Positions 1-6,595 are shown, counted from the first letter of the stretch. The stretch is 40,388 nt of DNA from a virus (IMGVR_UViG_3300040806_002249:1-40388); one strand, 5' to 3'. A program made the numbers and translations. The notes: generated by a model from the letters alone, not told the origin.

Positions 1-162
1 ATACTGACGTTCATGAAGGTCATGGCCAGTTTTGGCCTTGAAGATCTGGCGTATCCGATCGTGGTACTGTTGATACCTATAATTGGTATCTACACTTGGT
101 ACTCAATGGGATATGACATGGAGCAGAAGAAAATTATTAGAAAAATAAAGGGAGGAAAATAA
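1..162 (+). CDS. Partial small membrane protein, C-terminal part
   Basis: The frame is open from the first base to a TAA at 160-162, giving at least 53 residues. A hydrophobic stretch (about residues 20-35, PIVVLLIPIIGIYTW) is a likely membrane segment and is followed by a lysine-rich tail ending KIKGGK. An internal ATG at 13 could be the true start, but the gene may equally begin outside the window. The GGGAGG that serves as ribosome binding site for the next gene lies inside the last codons of this one, so the two are probably co-transcribed. The function is not recognised. Confidence 0.55.
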   Translation: MLTFMKVMASFGLEDLAYPIVVLLIPIIGIYTWYSMGYDMEQKKIIRKIKGGK

Positions 163-163
163 T

Positions 164-577
164 ATGTCTGAAAGAAAAGTATATTCGAGAGACAATCCAC
201 ACAAGGACATCGGAGCACAGAAGTTCAGAGTCAGAAAGTATTACACGGCCTGGGTAGAGTACGATGTGGTCGCAGAGAACAAGGACGAAGCGGACAGAGT
301 CGTGATGGAGAACTGTGGCATCGAGAAGATCGAGTGGGAAGAAGGCTACAATGACAGCAACGGTGAGCCCGTAGAAGTATATGCGAATGACCACAACATG
401 GATCATTCGGTAGACACAGAGATCAAGAAGGTCGCGGAATGTGTTCCATATGAAGATTCAGACGGAATCTACTTTGATGATCCAAATTGGACCACGAGTG
501 AGTTTGAATGGCAGGTTGATGAAAATCAGGCTACGACTACAAAAGATGAAAAAAGTAATACGGAGGTACCATTTTAA
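164..577 (+). CDS. Hypothetical acidic protein, 137 aa
   Basis: The ATG lies 7 nt after a GGGAGG Shine-Dalgarno at 150-155, which supports this start. The protein is soluble-looking and acidic, with no membrane segment. Residues about 25-65 (YYTAWVEYDVVAENKDEADR onward) resemble small phage proteins built on an alpha/beta fold with a repeated E-x-x-A pattern, but no family is named with confidence. The tail after residue 115 is low-complexity (Q, T, K, D). The next gene starts on its final stop codon base (TAATG), so translation is probably coupled. It belongs to the left-end plus-strand run of small genes. Confidence 0.6.
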   Translation: MSERKVYSRDNPHKDIGAQKFRVRKYYTAWVEYDVVAENKDEADRVVMENCGIEKIEWEEGYNDSNGEPVEVYANDHNMDHSVDTEIKKVAECVPYEDSDGIYFDDPNWTTSEFEWQVDENQATTTKDEKSNTEVPF

Positions 578-918
578 TGACTGGGACTAGATTAGCAGAC
601 ATCATATTTGATAGGCACGAAGACTTCTTGTATGAAGATTCAAGAGCGATGAAACTGACACCATATGTGATGTCAGAGAGATGTATCCAAGTCGAGGCAT
701 CAAACATCTACAAGGATCACAAGAGTGGTGATTATGACACACTGACCTACATACTTGAAGGTGGGTTCAAAGGTTATCATAACATGGACTCCTCGGAACT
801 GATAGAAGAATACAAAGGCATCGAGGAGCAATGGTACAACCTGTATGAGTGTTCGGAGTTAGAGTTCACTCCATACGAGGAAGACCCGATCCACAAACTG
901 GAAGAGGAGAAGGTTTAA
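577..918 (+). CDS. Hypothetical acidic protein, 113 aa
   Basis: The start overlaps the preceding stop by one base (TAATG), and an AGGAGG-like site (CGGAGG at 562-567) precedes it. The product is acidic and soluble, rich in E, D and Y, without recognisable motifs. The last third (EEQWYNLYECSELEFTPYEE) is strongly negative. Codon choice matches the surrounding left-end genes, with many ATC, AAG and GAG codons, unlike the AT-rich genes further right. No function is assigned. Acidic proteins of this size in phage early regions are often host-takeover proteins, but that is inference from position only. Confidence 0.6.
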   Translation: MTGTRLADIIFDRHEDFLYEDSRAMKLTPYVMSERCIQVEASNIYKDHKSGDYDTLTYILEGGFKGYHNMDSSELIEEYKGIEEQWYNLYECSELEFTPYEEDPIHKLEEEKV

Positions 919-944
919 ATTTATAAAAACCAACAGGAGGAACA

Positions 945-1220
945 ATGGTTAAAATAAAAACACTTGTTTTGATATGCGGAATGATCATATCTGGACAAGC
1001 GATCGCAGACGAGAACAAGACGGTGACCACACAGGAGTTCGTGGAGTCAGTCGTGGCTGTTCCAGGTAAAGTATCCAACCATCTCAAAAACGAGTGGGTG
1101 GACATAAAAGAATACCAAAAGGCAAGTTGGCAGTCGGGCAAAGAGCAGACAGCCAAGAACATCGACACAATCAAAAAGTTTTTTGGATCTTTAACGAACA
1201 AGAAAAATAATGAAGAATAA
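945..1220 (+). CDS. Small exported protein, 91 aa
   Basis: An AGGAGG at 935-940 sets the ATG at 945. The N-terminus is a classical signal peptide: K3/K5, then hydrophobic TLVLICGMIISG, then a QAIA-D cleavage site near residue 22. The mature part (about 70 residues) is charged and probably helical (VSNHLKNEWVDIKEYQKASW) and ends in a lysine/asparagine-rich tail. It is predicted to be periplasmic in a Gram-negative host. It overlaps the next gene, a membrane protein, by 11 bases, so the two may work together at the envelope. No family is recognised. Confidence 0.6.
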   Translation: MVKIKTLVLICGMIISGQAIADENKTVTTQEFVESVVAVPGKVSNHLKNEWVDIKEYQKASWQSGKEQTAKNIDTIKKFFGSLTNKKNNEE

Positions 1221-1449
1221 GATACTGGAAAATTCCGGAATGGTTAATATGGCGATTAATCTCGCCATATTAGGTTTGTTGATTTACCTGGCCGTGGCCG
1301 TGAAAGACCTACAGAAAAGGGTCATATGGACGAAAGGTGAGATGAGACCTTTGATGGGTATGGTTGACTCAAATATAGATCTAGAATATAATATAAAGAC
1401 ATTTATGAACAACCTACTAAAAGAAGCAATCGCGGAACAGGAGAAATAA
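1210..1449 (+). CDS. Small membrane protein, 79 aa
   Basis: The start lies inside the end of the preceding exported-protein gene, a usual sign of translational coupling. One clear transmembrane helix is present at about residues 11-31 (MVNMAINLAILGLLIYLAVA). It is followed by a charged, probably helical domain with acidic patches. Topology is likely N-out/C-in or the reverse with a cytoplasmic tail; the sequence does not decide. No catalytic motif is visible. The pairing with a secreted protein upstream suggests an envelope role, which is inference. Confidence 0.55.
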   Translation: MKNKILENSGMVNMAINLAILGLLIYLAVAVKDLQKRVIWTKGEMRPLMGMVDSNIDLEYNIKTFMNNLLKEAIAEQEK

Positions 1450-1459
1450 TCTATTTGTC

Positions 1460-1840
1460 ATGGGATTCATTCAGATACCACAACGGAAAAGGATTAGGAT
1501 CAAATTGAGCAACACGAAAAGATTGAGAGAAGCAAGAGCCAAACACAAGGCATGGTTAGAGAAGAACAATCTCCATGACCTTAAACCCAGAGATACATCT
1601 AGTGATTATGAACCTGAAAGGTTGGAGGACAGACAAGGAGTACCTTGTGGTGACAAGATCCCGGTCATGACTCCGGGTGTGGGCAGTAAAAGACAACCCA
1701 TGACCTATTCTGGTAAAAGAAAATTGGTGGGCATAGCGACCATGCACAAGAGCAACCAGGTACCTGTGTTCGCAGACGATGATGACACATCGGGTAGAAA
1801 AGCGGCAACGGAGATATCACTAATGAAAGGAAACAAATGA
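1460..1840 (+). CDS. Hypothetical basic protein, 126 aa
   Basis: The N-terminal 35 residues are strongly basic (QRKRIRIKLSNTKRLREARA), followed by a proline- and glycine-rich middle containing a PVMTPGVGSK segment and then an acidic patch VFADDDDTSG. The arrangement resembles small DNA- or RNA-associated phage proteins, but no domain is named. There is no strong Shine-Dalgarno; the ATG follows the previous stop by 10 nt. The last four bases overlap the next ATG (ATGA). It has the same plus-strand direction and codon style as its neighbours. Function unknown. Confidence 0.6.
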   Translation: MGFIQIPQRKRIRIKLSNTKRLREARAKHKAWLEKNNLHDLKPRDTSSDYEPERLEDRQGVPCGDKIPVMTPGVGSKRQPMTYSGKRKLVGIATMHKSNQVPVFADDDDTSGRKAATEISLMKGNK

Positions 1841-2043
1841 CATCTTATTCATCACACGATTGGAGAAAGAACACAGACGATGCAGTGGTCGTCGACGATA
1901 AAGGCGACAATGTGTTGAAGGTAAACTCAAGCAGGGTGATCTTCACAAATCCTAAAACATTGAAAGAGGAAACGGTAGATGTTTCGAGGTTGGTAAGGGT
2001 ATTTGTGAATAACAGGGATGACCTTAAAAGGAGTGTAAAATAA
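1837..2043 (+). CDS. Hypothetical protein, 68 aa
   Basis: The ATG overlaps the preceding TGA (ATGA), so translation is probably coupled to the upstream basic protein. The product is small and soluble, with alternating strand-like segments (DNVLKVNSSRVIFTNPKTLK) and a C-terminus ending in basic residues. No signal peptide or known motif is seen. It is the last gene before a sigma70-like promoter at 2059-2086, so it closes the first transcription unit of the window. Confidence 0.5.
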   Translation: MTSYSSHDWRKNTDDAVVVDDKGDNVLKVNSSRVIFTNPKTLKEETVDVSRLVRVFVNNRDDLKRSVK

Positions 2044-2058
2044 TGAATTGGGTTCAGG

Positions 2059-2086
2059 TTGACGCTAGACAGACCTATGCTATAAT
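2059..2086 (+). promoter_or_regulatory. Sigma70-like promoter with extended -10
   Basis: TTGACG (2059-2064), a 16-nt spacer, then TATAAT (2081-2086) preceded by TGC, which makes an extended -10. It stands 38 nt upstream of the ATG at 2125 and directs the operon that contains the AAA+ ATPase. Confidence 0.75.
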
Positions 2087-2124
2087 TAAGAACATTAAAA
2101 AACTTTTTATTCGGGAGGTAAAAA

Positions 2125-2280
2125 ATGCAGAACAAGGTAAGAGTTGAATTTATAATAAATTCACCCAAAGGTATGTTGTTTGACACAATAGAATCCATAT
2201 CATCGAGTATGGCTCAATCATTGTGTGAGGCGAGATATCCTGGAATGAGAGTATCAATTAAAAACATAACACATCTTTAA
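2125..2280 (+). CDS. Small hypothetical protein, 51 aa
   Basis: The ATG is preceded by GGGAGG at 2113-2118 and lies just downstream of the sigma70-like promoter at 2059-2086, so it is the first gene of that transcript. The 51-residue product starts MQNKVRVEFIINSPKG and has a mixed strand/helix pattern with no membrane segment. No family is recognised. Good signals for both transcription and translation make it more credible than its size alone would. The TTG-started ATPase gene follows after 19 nt. Confidence 0.6.
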   Translation: MQNKVRVEFIINSPKGMLFDTIESISSSMAQSLCEARYPGMRVSIKNITHL

Positions 2281-2299
2281 ATCAAAACGGGAGGTTAAT

Positions 2300-3352
2300 T
2301 TGAAGAAATACATTAAAATAGAAGAAGGGTCCTACAGGAACATAGACCAATCAGGTAGAGTGTTTCCGTTGTTCAAGGACTATCAAAAACACAGCAACCG
2401 AGAAGGTGGCTTCGTCACAGTGACCACAACGGAACTGAACGGCTACGAAGGTTTGGACAAGGTCAGAGTAAATGTACCCAACATCCAATCTATCAAGATA
2501 GTGCCGGAAGGCGAGTATGTGAAGTTCAAAGAAGAACTGAATGATTCGGCTCAGACAGATCCAAAGCCTCAATCAGAAAGTGATGAACAAGCGATCAAAA
2601 GAATTGGAGATCGTTTTGCCATCTTGAATGAGATGACCGAGGCCATAGCACAGAAACAGATCAAAGGTATGATCGTTTCGGGACCTCCGGGCATTGGTAA
2701 GTCTTACGGTGTTGAAACTTCTTTGATGAAGTATTCCACATTCGATGACATAGCAGGAACTAAAAGAAAGTTCGAAGTTGTGAAAGGTGCCATGAGTCCG
2801 ATCGGTCTGTATAAGAAATTATACGAACACGCGGATCCGGGTCATGTGGTATGCTTTGATGACTGTGACGTTATCCTGTACGATGACCTAGCACTTAACC
2901 TGTTGAAGGCCGCACTGGACACAGGAAGAAAGAGAACTCTACAATGGGGGACGGAATCTAGATTCCTACACGCCGAGGGAGTTCCGAACACTTTTGATTT
3001 CAATGCTGGGATCATCTTTATCACGAACGTCAAGTTTGACAACGTCAAGTCTAAGAAGTTGAAAGACCATCTAGAGGCATTGCAGAGCAGATGTCATTAC
3101 TTGGACCTAACGATAGACTCCATGAGAGACAGAATGCTTCGTATCAAACAGATATGTCGAGAAGGTCTATTAGAGAAATACTCGATGTCACAAGAGGTCG
3201 AGGATCAATTGATAGAGTTCATATACGACAATCGTACAAGACTGAGAGAGATATCTTTGAGGATGGTATTGAAGATAGCAGATCTTTGGAAGATGGCTCC
3301 GGACAGGTACCAGCAGTTGGCTGAGCAGACCTGTATGAGAGCGGGGGCATAA
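2300..3352 (+). CDS. AAA+ family ATPase
   Basis: The 350-residue protein has Walker A GPPGIGKS at residues 128-135, Walker B with VVCFDDCD at about 183-190, and a later arginine-containing segment (LQSRCHYLDLTID) that fits sensor or arginine-finger positions. The first 100 residues are a separate, family-specific N-terminal domain. Use of a TTG start is supported by GGGAGG at 2289-2294 with a 6-nt gap; no nearby in-frame ATG fits better. AAA+ ATPases of this type are common in phages and may remodel DNA or protein complexes, but the substrate cannot be read from the sequence. A zinc-ribbon protein gene overlaps its stop. Confidence 0.85.
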   Translation: MKKYIKIEEGSYRNIDQSGRVFPLFKDYQKHSNREGGFVTVTTTELNGYEGLDKVRVNVPNIQSIKIVPEGEYVKFKEELNDSAQTDPKPQSESDEQAIKRIGDRFAILNEMTEAIAQKQIKGMIVSGPPGIGKSYGVETSLMKYSTFDDIAGTKRKFEVVKGAMSPIGLYKKLYEHADPGHVVCFDDCDVILYDDLALNLLKAALDTGRKRTLQWGTESRFLHAEGVPNTFDFNAGIIFITNVKFDNVKSKKLKDHLEALQSRCHYLDLTIDSMRDRMLRIKQICREGLLEKYSMSQEVEDQLIEFIYDNRTRLREISLRMVLKIADLWKMAPDRYQQLAEQTCMRAGA

Positions 3353-3531
3353 TGAGAAACAAGAAACATCAGTGTACGGTGTGTTCCAAATCCTTCGCCC
3401 ACAAGGGCGAGGACACATTGGTGGGAATGTTGGGCATCATACCGGTTCAATTCTGTAAGAAGTGTTATCCAAAAGTGATGGCACAGAAAGAGGAGTTGTA
3501 CCTAAATGATGTTCAACTGAAAGTGGTTTGA
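3352..3531 (+). CDS. Zinc-ribbon protein, 59 aa
   Basis: The ATG shares one base with the ATPase stop (TAATG). The product carries two cysteine pairs, CTVC at residues 8-11 and CKKC at 35-38, which form a typical zinc ribbon, flanked by lysines. It is small and soluble and probably binds nucleic acid or a protein partner. Tight coupling to the AAA+ ATPase suggests a partner or accessory role; this is inference. Its TGA overlaps the ATG of a membrane microprotein. Confidence 0.65.
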   Translation: MRNKKHQCTVCSKSFAHKGEDTLVGMLGIIPVQFCKKCYPKVMAQKEELYLNDVQLKVV

Positions 3532-3632
3532 TGACCAAGACGTCCGTGATAATTGCTCTGTCAGTTTTTGTACTTTACCATTTATTGCCCATGGCAGTCT
3601 GGTTATTGTATTGGATGGCCAACACGGTATGA
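3531..3632 (+). CDS. Membrane microprotein, 33 aa
   Basis: The start overlaps the preceding stop by one base (TGATG). The 33 residues are nearly all hydrophobic (VIIALSVFVLYHLLPMAVWL) and contain one or two short membrane segments. The stop again overlaps the next ATG. The unbroken chain of one-base overlaps, in codon style with the neighbours, argues that it is translated although it is very short. No function is assigned. Confidence 0.5.
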   Translation: MTKTSVIIALSVFVLYHLLPMAVWLLYWMANTV

Positions 3633-3703
3633 TGGATCCGGTATTCGCAGTGATCCTGGTATTGATCTTGTTGCTGGGTCCATATTGGACAAACAGGTTT
3701 TAA
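3632..3703 (+). CDS. Membrane microprotein, 23 aa
   Basis: It starts on the last base of the previous stop (TGATG) and encodes a single hydrophobic helix, DPVFAVILVLILLLGPYW, ending in TNRF. It is the third member of a chain of one-base overlaps that starts with the AAA+ ATPase. Its length alone would not support a call; the coupling and the clean membrane helix do. It is followed by hairpins that probably end the transcript. Confidence 0.42.
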   Translation: MDPVFAVILVLILLLGPYWTNRF

Positions 3704-3705
3704 GG

Positions 3706-3764
3706 CTTCACTATCTTACACCTCCCTGTAAGTGAAGATGGGGTAGATTCTTCGGAGTCTACCC
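3706..3764 (+). terminator. Double hairpin, possible terminator
   Basis: The first hairpin has stem CTTACA/TGTAAG (3715-3720 and 3727-3732) with loop CCTCCC, and an outer CTTCA/TGAAG. The second is a 10-bp stem, GGGTAGATTC/GAGTCTACCC (3741-3750 and 3755-3764), with a TTCG tetraloop. There is no U tract after it, so it may be a stabiliser or processing site rather than an intrinsic terminator. Confidence 0.5.
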
Positions 3765-3809
3765 TCATAAATTGGCTAAAAAGTTCTAATCTATGCGAGT
3801 TTTGGGAGG

Positions 3810-3837
3810 TTGACGCATTGCGGTTCAATGCTATTAT
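3810..3837 (+). promoter_or_regulatory. Sigma70-like promoter with extended -10
   Basis: TTGACG (3810-3815), a 16-nt spacer, then TATTAT (3832-3837) preceded by TGC. It has the same architecture as the promoter at 2059 and lies 24 nt upstream of the ATG at 3862. Confidence 0.7.
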
Positions 3838-3861
3838 GTATTAATAACAAGGGAGGTGCTA

Positions 3862-4089
3862 ATGTCACAGAAAAACGAGAAAGCAAGATACAACTTAACA
3901 GACACATTGACGGTGAGGGAAATGGAACGATTGGAAGACTTGTTCGACAAGATCAAGTTGGACCTATCAGATAACAGTTTTCCAACAAGAACAAACAGAT
4001 TAGAAGCAGTGGAGAACATGAAGAAGGTGTTGGAGATCCACAACTACGAGATATCGGAATACGATCCAGAGAGGGAGATGGCCCAATGA
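3862..4089 (+). CDS. Small helical hypothetical protein, 75 aa
   Basis: GGGAGG at 3851-3856 fixes the ATG at 3862; an in-frame GTG six bases earlier overlaps the Shine-Dalgarno and is rejected. The protein is charged and probably all helical (LTVREMERLEDLFDKIKLDL, later NRLEAVENMKKVLEIHNYEI), with no cysteines or membrane segment. It is the first gene after its own promoter and overlaps the secreted hydrolase gene by four bases (ATGA), so the two are co-expressed. Function unknown. Confidence 0.6.
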   Translation: MSQKNEKARYNLTDTLTVREMERLEDLFDKIKLDLSDNSFPTRTNRLEAVENMKKVLEIHNYEISEYDPEREMAQ

Positions 4090-4976
4090 GACACTTCCTT
4101 GATTTCATAAAATTATCGATAGGATCCGTGGGTGGTGCCATAGCGGTGTTGATGCTATTGGGCGTGGTTTCGTTGCCGGCCAAGGCACATCATGGTTTGG
4201 CGGGTGATTCCATCAGATTCGTGGAGTGTGTGTCCGAGGACTGTAAAGACAAGGGACAGACCGGTCTCTTCACCAAAATGTTAGTGAGTGCCGTTGAGGA
4301 CTCGCCGGCCGTGATCGTTTGGTTGCAGGGTGGCAGGGGTCGTGTCAACTCACTGAACTTTGGTCCCATGGAACACCTTTCCAACATCATTACCACCGTG
4401 GGTGTTGACGTGGGCTATCAGATCATGAACGACAAGAAGATGCCCAACGGTGATTGGGGTGGTCCGGGCAGATGGTCCAAGGACTATGTGGCCAGAGTCA
4501 AGTCAGTGGTGCTATGGGCTCACGAGCAATTTGGAAAACCCGTGTTCATCATGGGTCATTCGGCGGGTGCCCAGGGAGTCTCAGGCTATCTGTTGATGCA
4601 GGAAGAGAACCAAACCTTGGTGTCGGGTGCCATATGGTCCGGGGGCAATCAATCGGCTCCGTATCCGGGCAAACGAGGACTGGAGGTCCAGCAGTTCAAC
4701 ATACCGGCCCTGATCATACACCACGAGAAGGACAGATGTCCCAGCACATCCTACAGGGCGGCCAAGAAAAGATACAAGAAATACACCGACAAAGGCATGA
4801 ACGCCGGACCCACATATTTGGTCAAGATAACCGGCGGTGAGGAAACTTGGAAGGGACCGGGCAAGGATCCCAGAGGTTGCGGAGTACAGGCAGACGCACA
4901 TGGTTTCACTGGAGTCAAGGATGTATTCACACAGGAAGTTCTCAAGTTCATAATCAAGTATGCGGGTCAACAGTAA
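4086..4976 (+). CDS. Secreted alpha/beta hydrolase
   Basis: The first 36 residues form a long signal peptide or membrane anchor with a PAKA-HH cleavage site. The 296-residue protein has a nucleophile elbow GHSAG (Ser159), an Asp in IIHHEKDRCP (Asp216) and a His in DAHGF (His272), spaced as in the alpha/beta-hydrolase catalytic triad. An oxyanion region is plausible at WLQGGRG (about 79-85). It probably acts in the periplasm or outside the cell on an ester or amide; the substrate is unknown. The start overlaps the upstream gene (ATGA). Five cysteines fit an exported protein. G+C is high compared with later genes. An exported esterase in an early-style operon is unusual for a phage. Confidence 0.75.
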   Translation: MRHFLDFIKLSIGSVGGAIAVLMLLGVVSLPAKAHHGLAGDSIRFVECVSEDCKDKGQTGLFTKMLVSAVEDSPAVIVWLQGGRGRVNSLNFGPMEHLSNIITTVGVDVGYQIMNDKKMPNGDWGGPGRWSKDYVARVKSVVLWAHEQFGKPVFIMGHSAGAQGVSGYLLMQEENQTLVSGAIWSGGNQSAPYPGKRGLEVQQFNIPALIIHHEKDRCPSTSYRAAKKRYKKYTDKGMNAGPTYLVKITGGEETWKGPGKDPRGCGVQADAHGFTGVKDVFTQEVLKFIIKYAGQQ

Positions 4977-5054
4977 TAGGCTCGCATATCCACCCAAAAA
5001 ATCCGAACCACAGATATATAGTCTAGGTTCAACAATCCCAACAACAAGGAACAG

Positions 5055-5141
5055 ATGTCGAAGCTCAAGATAGCCATCATATACACCCTACTGATCACTT
5101 ACCTCACGACCATCACGGTTTTGAGTGTGGCCAGTATGTGA
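5055..5141 (+). CDS. Membrane microprotein, 28 aa
   Basis: The ATG is preceded by AAGGA at 5047-5051. The 28 residues are MSKLKIAIIYTLLITYLTTI followed by TVLSVASM, a lysine-flanked single membrane helix. It lies 78 nt downstream of the hydrolase gene. Its size makes the call uncertain; the positively charged N-terminus followed by a clean hydrophobic helix is what one expects of a real small membrane protein. Confidence 0.4.
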   Translation: MSKLKIAIIYTLLITYLTTITVLSVASM

Positions 5142-5466
5142 ATCCGTAGTCCATCCAATCCCTAACCTAGCCACCTCCAGAGCACACAGACATGGTATTA
5201 CCAACCGGAAGCCATAGGCCCTGTCCGCGAAGCGGTGCGCCGCAAAAATTTTACCAAATGCTTGTTTTCATTATATGCCTTACAGGCATATGGCGACAGC
5301 AATTTTTGACACCGAGCCCTACCTTAACCTAGAGTGCCTGCTGATAATCCCAACTGTGATCACTGTGATCTACCCTGACTCCTCTTGGCTGGATCGCCTG
5401 CGAGTTCAGTGTGTGTCCTATAGTTCCAATGGTAGAGCACCGTGGATCGTTTATGGTGGAGGCTGT
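5142..5466. other. Intergenic stretch with GC hairpins and an inverted repeat
   Basis: No convincing gene is seen. At 5224-5243 there are GC-rich self-complementary segments (CCGC-GAA-GCGG, then GCGG-TGCG-CCGC). At 5273-5291 there is a perfect 7-bp inverted repeat, ATATGCC-TTACA-GGCATAT, overlapping a minus-strand TATAAT (5270-5275); it could be an operator. A tRNA-like D-arm and anticodon-arm fold at 5423-5456 lacks a T arm and is not called as a tRNA. Confidence 0.4.
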
Positions 5467-5595
5467 CTAGGCTAGCACGACATGGGCAACGATGATGAGC
5501 AGGGCAACGATGATCAGGCGTATCCTCACACAACCCCAACAGGGATATCCAGTGACCCAGAACAGGAACCATTCCCAATAGTATCTAAACGGCAT
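5467..5595 (-). CDS. Membrane microprotein, 42 aa
   Basis: On the minus strand an ATG at 5595 opens a 42-residue frame. It is aromatic-rich at the start (YYWEWFLFWV), carries a CWGC motif, and ends in a strong membrane helix (RLIIVALLIIVAHVVLA). A minus-strand extended -10 box (TGC-TAAAAT, 5647-5652) lies upstream, giving a leader of about 45 nt. No clear Shine-Dalgarno is visible. It could be a holin-like or other membrane-active peptide, but nothing beyond hydrophobicity supports that. Confidence 0.45.
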   Translation of the reverse strand: MPFRYYWEWFLFWVTGYPCWGCVRIRLIIVALLIIVAHVVLA

Positions 5596-5721
5596 ATGGG
5601 TATGTATGCGGAATCGTGTCGTATGGTGGCTAAAAGCGGTTGCCGTATTTTAGCATAGTACCCCATCCTTAGGATCTTACCAAAAGAAATTGCACCTTCG
5701 CTGTCCTAATCTGGGTCGCAA

Positions 5722-5735
5722 ACGCCTAAAGGCGT
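5722..5735 (-). terminator. Short hairpin downstream of 5851-6125 genes
   Basis: ACGCC-TAAA-GGCGT forms a compact stem about 115 nt beyond the end of the minus-strand pair at 5851-6125. It has no clear U tract, so this is a weak terminator candidate. A direct repeat GGGCCACCG (5761-5769 and 5773-5781) lies beside it. The rest of 5596-5850 shows no gene. Confidence 0.25.
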
Positions 5736-5850
5736 GTTGGGGTTGATCTGGCCGGGGTGAGGGCCACCGATTGGGCCACCGTATGCAAAGGTAGGGAGCG
5801 GTACTGATCTGCTAACCGTATGCCTTAGGGTCGGCGGGGGGTGTGTTGTG

Positions 5851-5925
5851 TTATCTATTGAGTGACCAGGCCATGTAGGCATAGGCCATCACTGCCAGCG
5901 TTATTGTCACTAGGTCCCAGATCAT
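5851..5925 (-). CDS. Membrane microprotein, 24 aa
   Basis: The ATG overlaps the stop of the upstream 67-residue gene (ATGA), so it would be translated by coupling. The product is MIWDLVTITLAVMAYAYMAW plus SLNR, a single membrane helix. The ATGA junction and the clean helix are the evidence; length alone would not suffice. Confidence 0.42.
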   Translation of the reverse strand: MIWDLVTITLAVMAYAYMAWSLNR

Positions 5926-6125
5926 ATGCTGTCGTCCTGTATACAGTAGTAGCCGCTGTCCGCTATCATGAATCCGTTGTCCTGTAGCGTCTGGGTCATT
6001 TGTTGGTACTTGATCTCCGCACGATCCAGGCACTGATCCTGTGTGACATAGGTGCGATGTGTGTCTTCCACGAATTGCACACAGGGGTTGCCCAGGGTAC
6101 AGATCACCAATACTATCTTGAACAT
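5922..6125 (-). CDS. Small cysteine-containing protein, 67 aa
   Basis: The chosen start gives MFKIVLVICTLGNPC, a hydrophobic N-terminus followed by a small domain with four cysteines and the helical segment TQDQCLDRAEIKYQQMTQTL. I recognise the general pattern (short hydrophobic leader, about 65 residues, conserved cysteines) from small uncharacterised marine-phage proteins, but cannot name a family. The frame is open upstream to 6542, but that part is compositionally unlike protein and has a poor start, so I reject it. It is followed by a coupled membrane microprotein. Probably an envelope or exported protein. Confidence 0.5.
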   Translation of the reverse strand: MFKIVLVICTLGNPCVQFVEDTHRTYVTQDQCLDRAEIKYQQMTQTLQDNGFMIADSGYYCIQDDSI

Positions 6126-6450
6126 ATATGGGTACTTATCCGCGGCCGGATATAGTGTGGTAAAGGTGAACTGACCCAGCCGGCGGCCATGCAATAACCA
6201 CAGGCCCGTACGGAGGGGTTGGTAAATCTCCATGCGATAACCACATGCCTGACCCTGGGGCCTCGTTCCACTCGGCCTCCACCTTACCACACGATGTTCG
6301 GCCATGGGATCCGGGCACAGGATTTGGTGGGTTGGTAGACCATTTTCTCCAAGTGTTCGCACGGTGAGCGAACTTGGTAATGGCACATCTACGGAGAGAT
6401 CAACCCGTGCTGTTGAGCTCACTGAGCACAGCGTCATAACTATGTGTATC
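6126..6450. other. Intergenic stretch, nothing recognised
   Basis: Neither strand shows a convincing gene start, Shine-Dalgarno or strong promoter. A weak plus-strand promoter-like pair (TTGAGC at 6413-6418, CATAAC at 6435-6440, 16-nt spacer) lies just before the microprotein at 6451. The stretch also separates divergently oriented small genes. Confidence 0.35.
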
Positions 6451-6549
6451 ATGCACCCACGACTCTGGCTATCGGCAATCTCTATCGCACTGGCAGTGAT
6501 GCTGTTCAGTTGGGCCATGGCCGAGTTCATTGACTGGATCATGATCTAG
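6451..6549 (+). CDS. Membrane microprotein, 32 aa
   Basis: The product, MHPRLWLSAISIALAVMLFS plus WAMAEFIDWIMI, is a single membrane helix with a short basic N-terminus and acidic C-terminus. An in-frame ATG at 6442 would add three residues. A weak sigma70-like promoter is centred near 6427, which would make the mRNA nearly leaderless. It is immediately followed by a tandem repeat. Confidence is limited by the size. Confidence 0.38.
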   Translation: MHPRLWLSAISIALAVMLFSWAMAEFIDWIMI

Positions 6550-6550
6550 C

Positions 6551-6595
6551 ACAGCACACATCCACACAGCACAGCACACATCCACACAGCACAGC
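6551..6595 (+). repeat. Tandem direct repeat, 20-bp unit, 2.25 copies
   Basis: The unit ACAGCACACATCCACACAGC occurs at 6551-6570 and again, without change, at 6571-6590, followed by ACAGC. It is purely C/A-rich on the plus strand. It lies directly after a microprotein gene, in a gene-poor stretch (6550-6845) that otherwise holds only the promoter at 6813. Confidence 0.85.

Noticed and set aside
5423-5456. A tRNA-like fold: D stem GTTC/GAGC with GGTA loop and a 5-bp anticodon-type stem CCGTG/TATGG.
   Set aside because: Position 33 is not T, and no T arm or matching acceptor stem follows within the expected distance. At most a remnant.
5275-5475. A 66-codon plus-strand frame in the gene-poor stretch.
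   Set aside because: No ribosome site or promoter, composition not protein-like, and it overlaps the better-supported minus-strand microprotein.
5922-6542. A long minus-strand frame of 206 codons upstream of and including the 67-residue gene.
   Set aside because: The upstream part has unnatural composition and no start signal; the C-terminal 67 residues form a credible separate gene starting at 6125.
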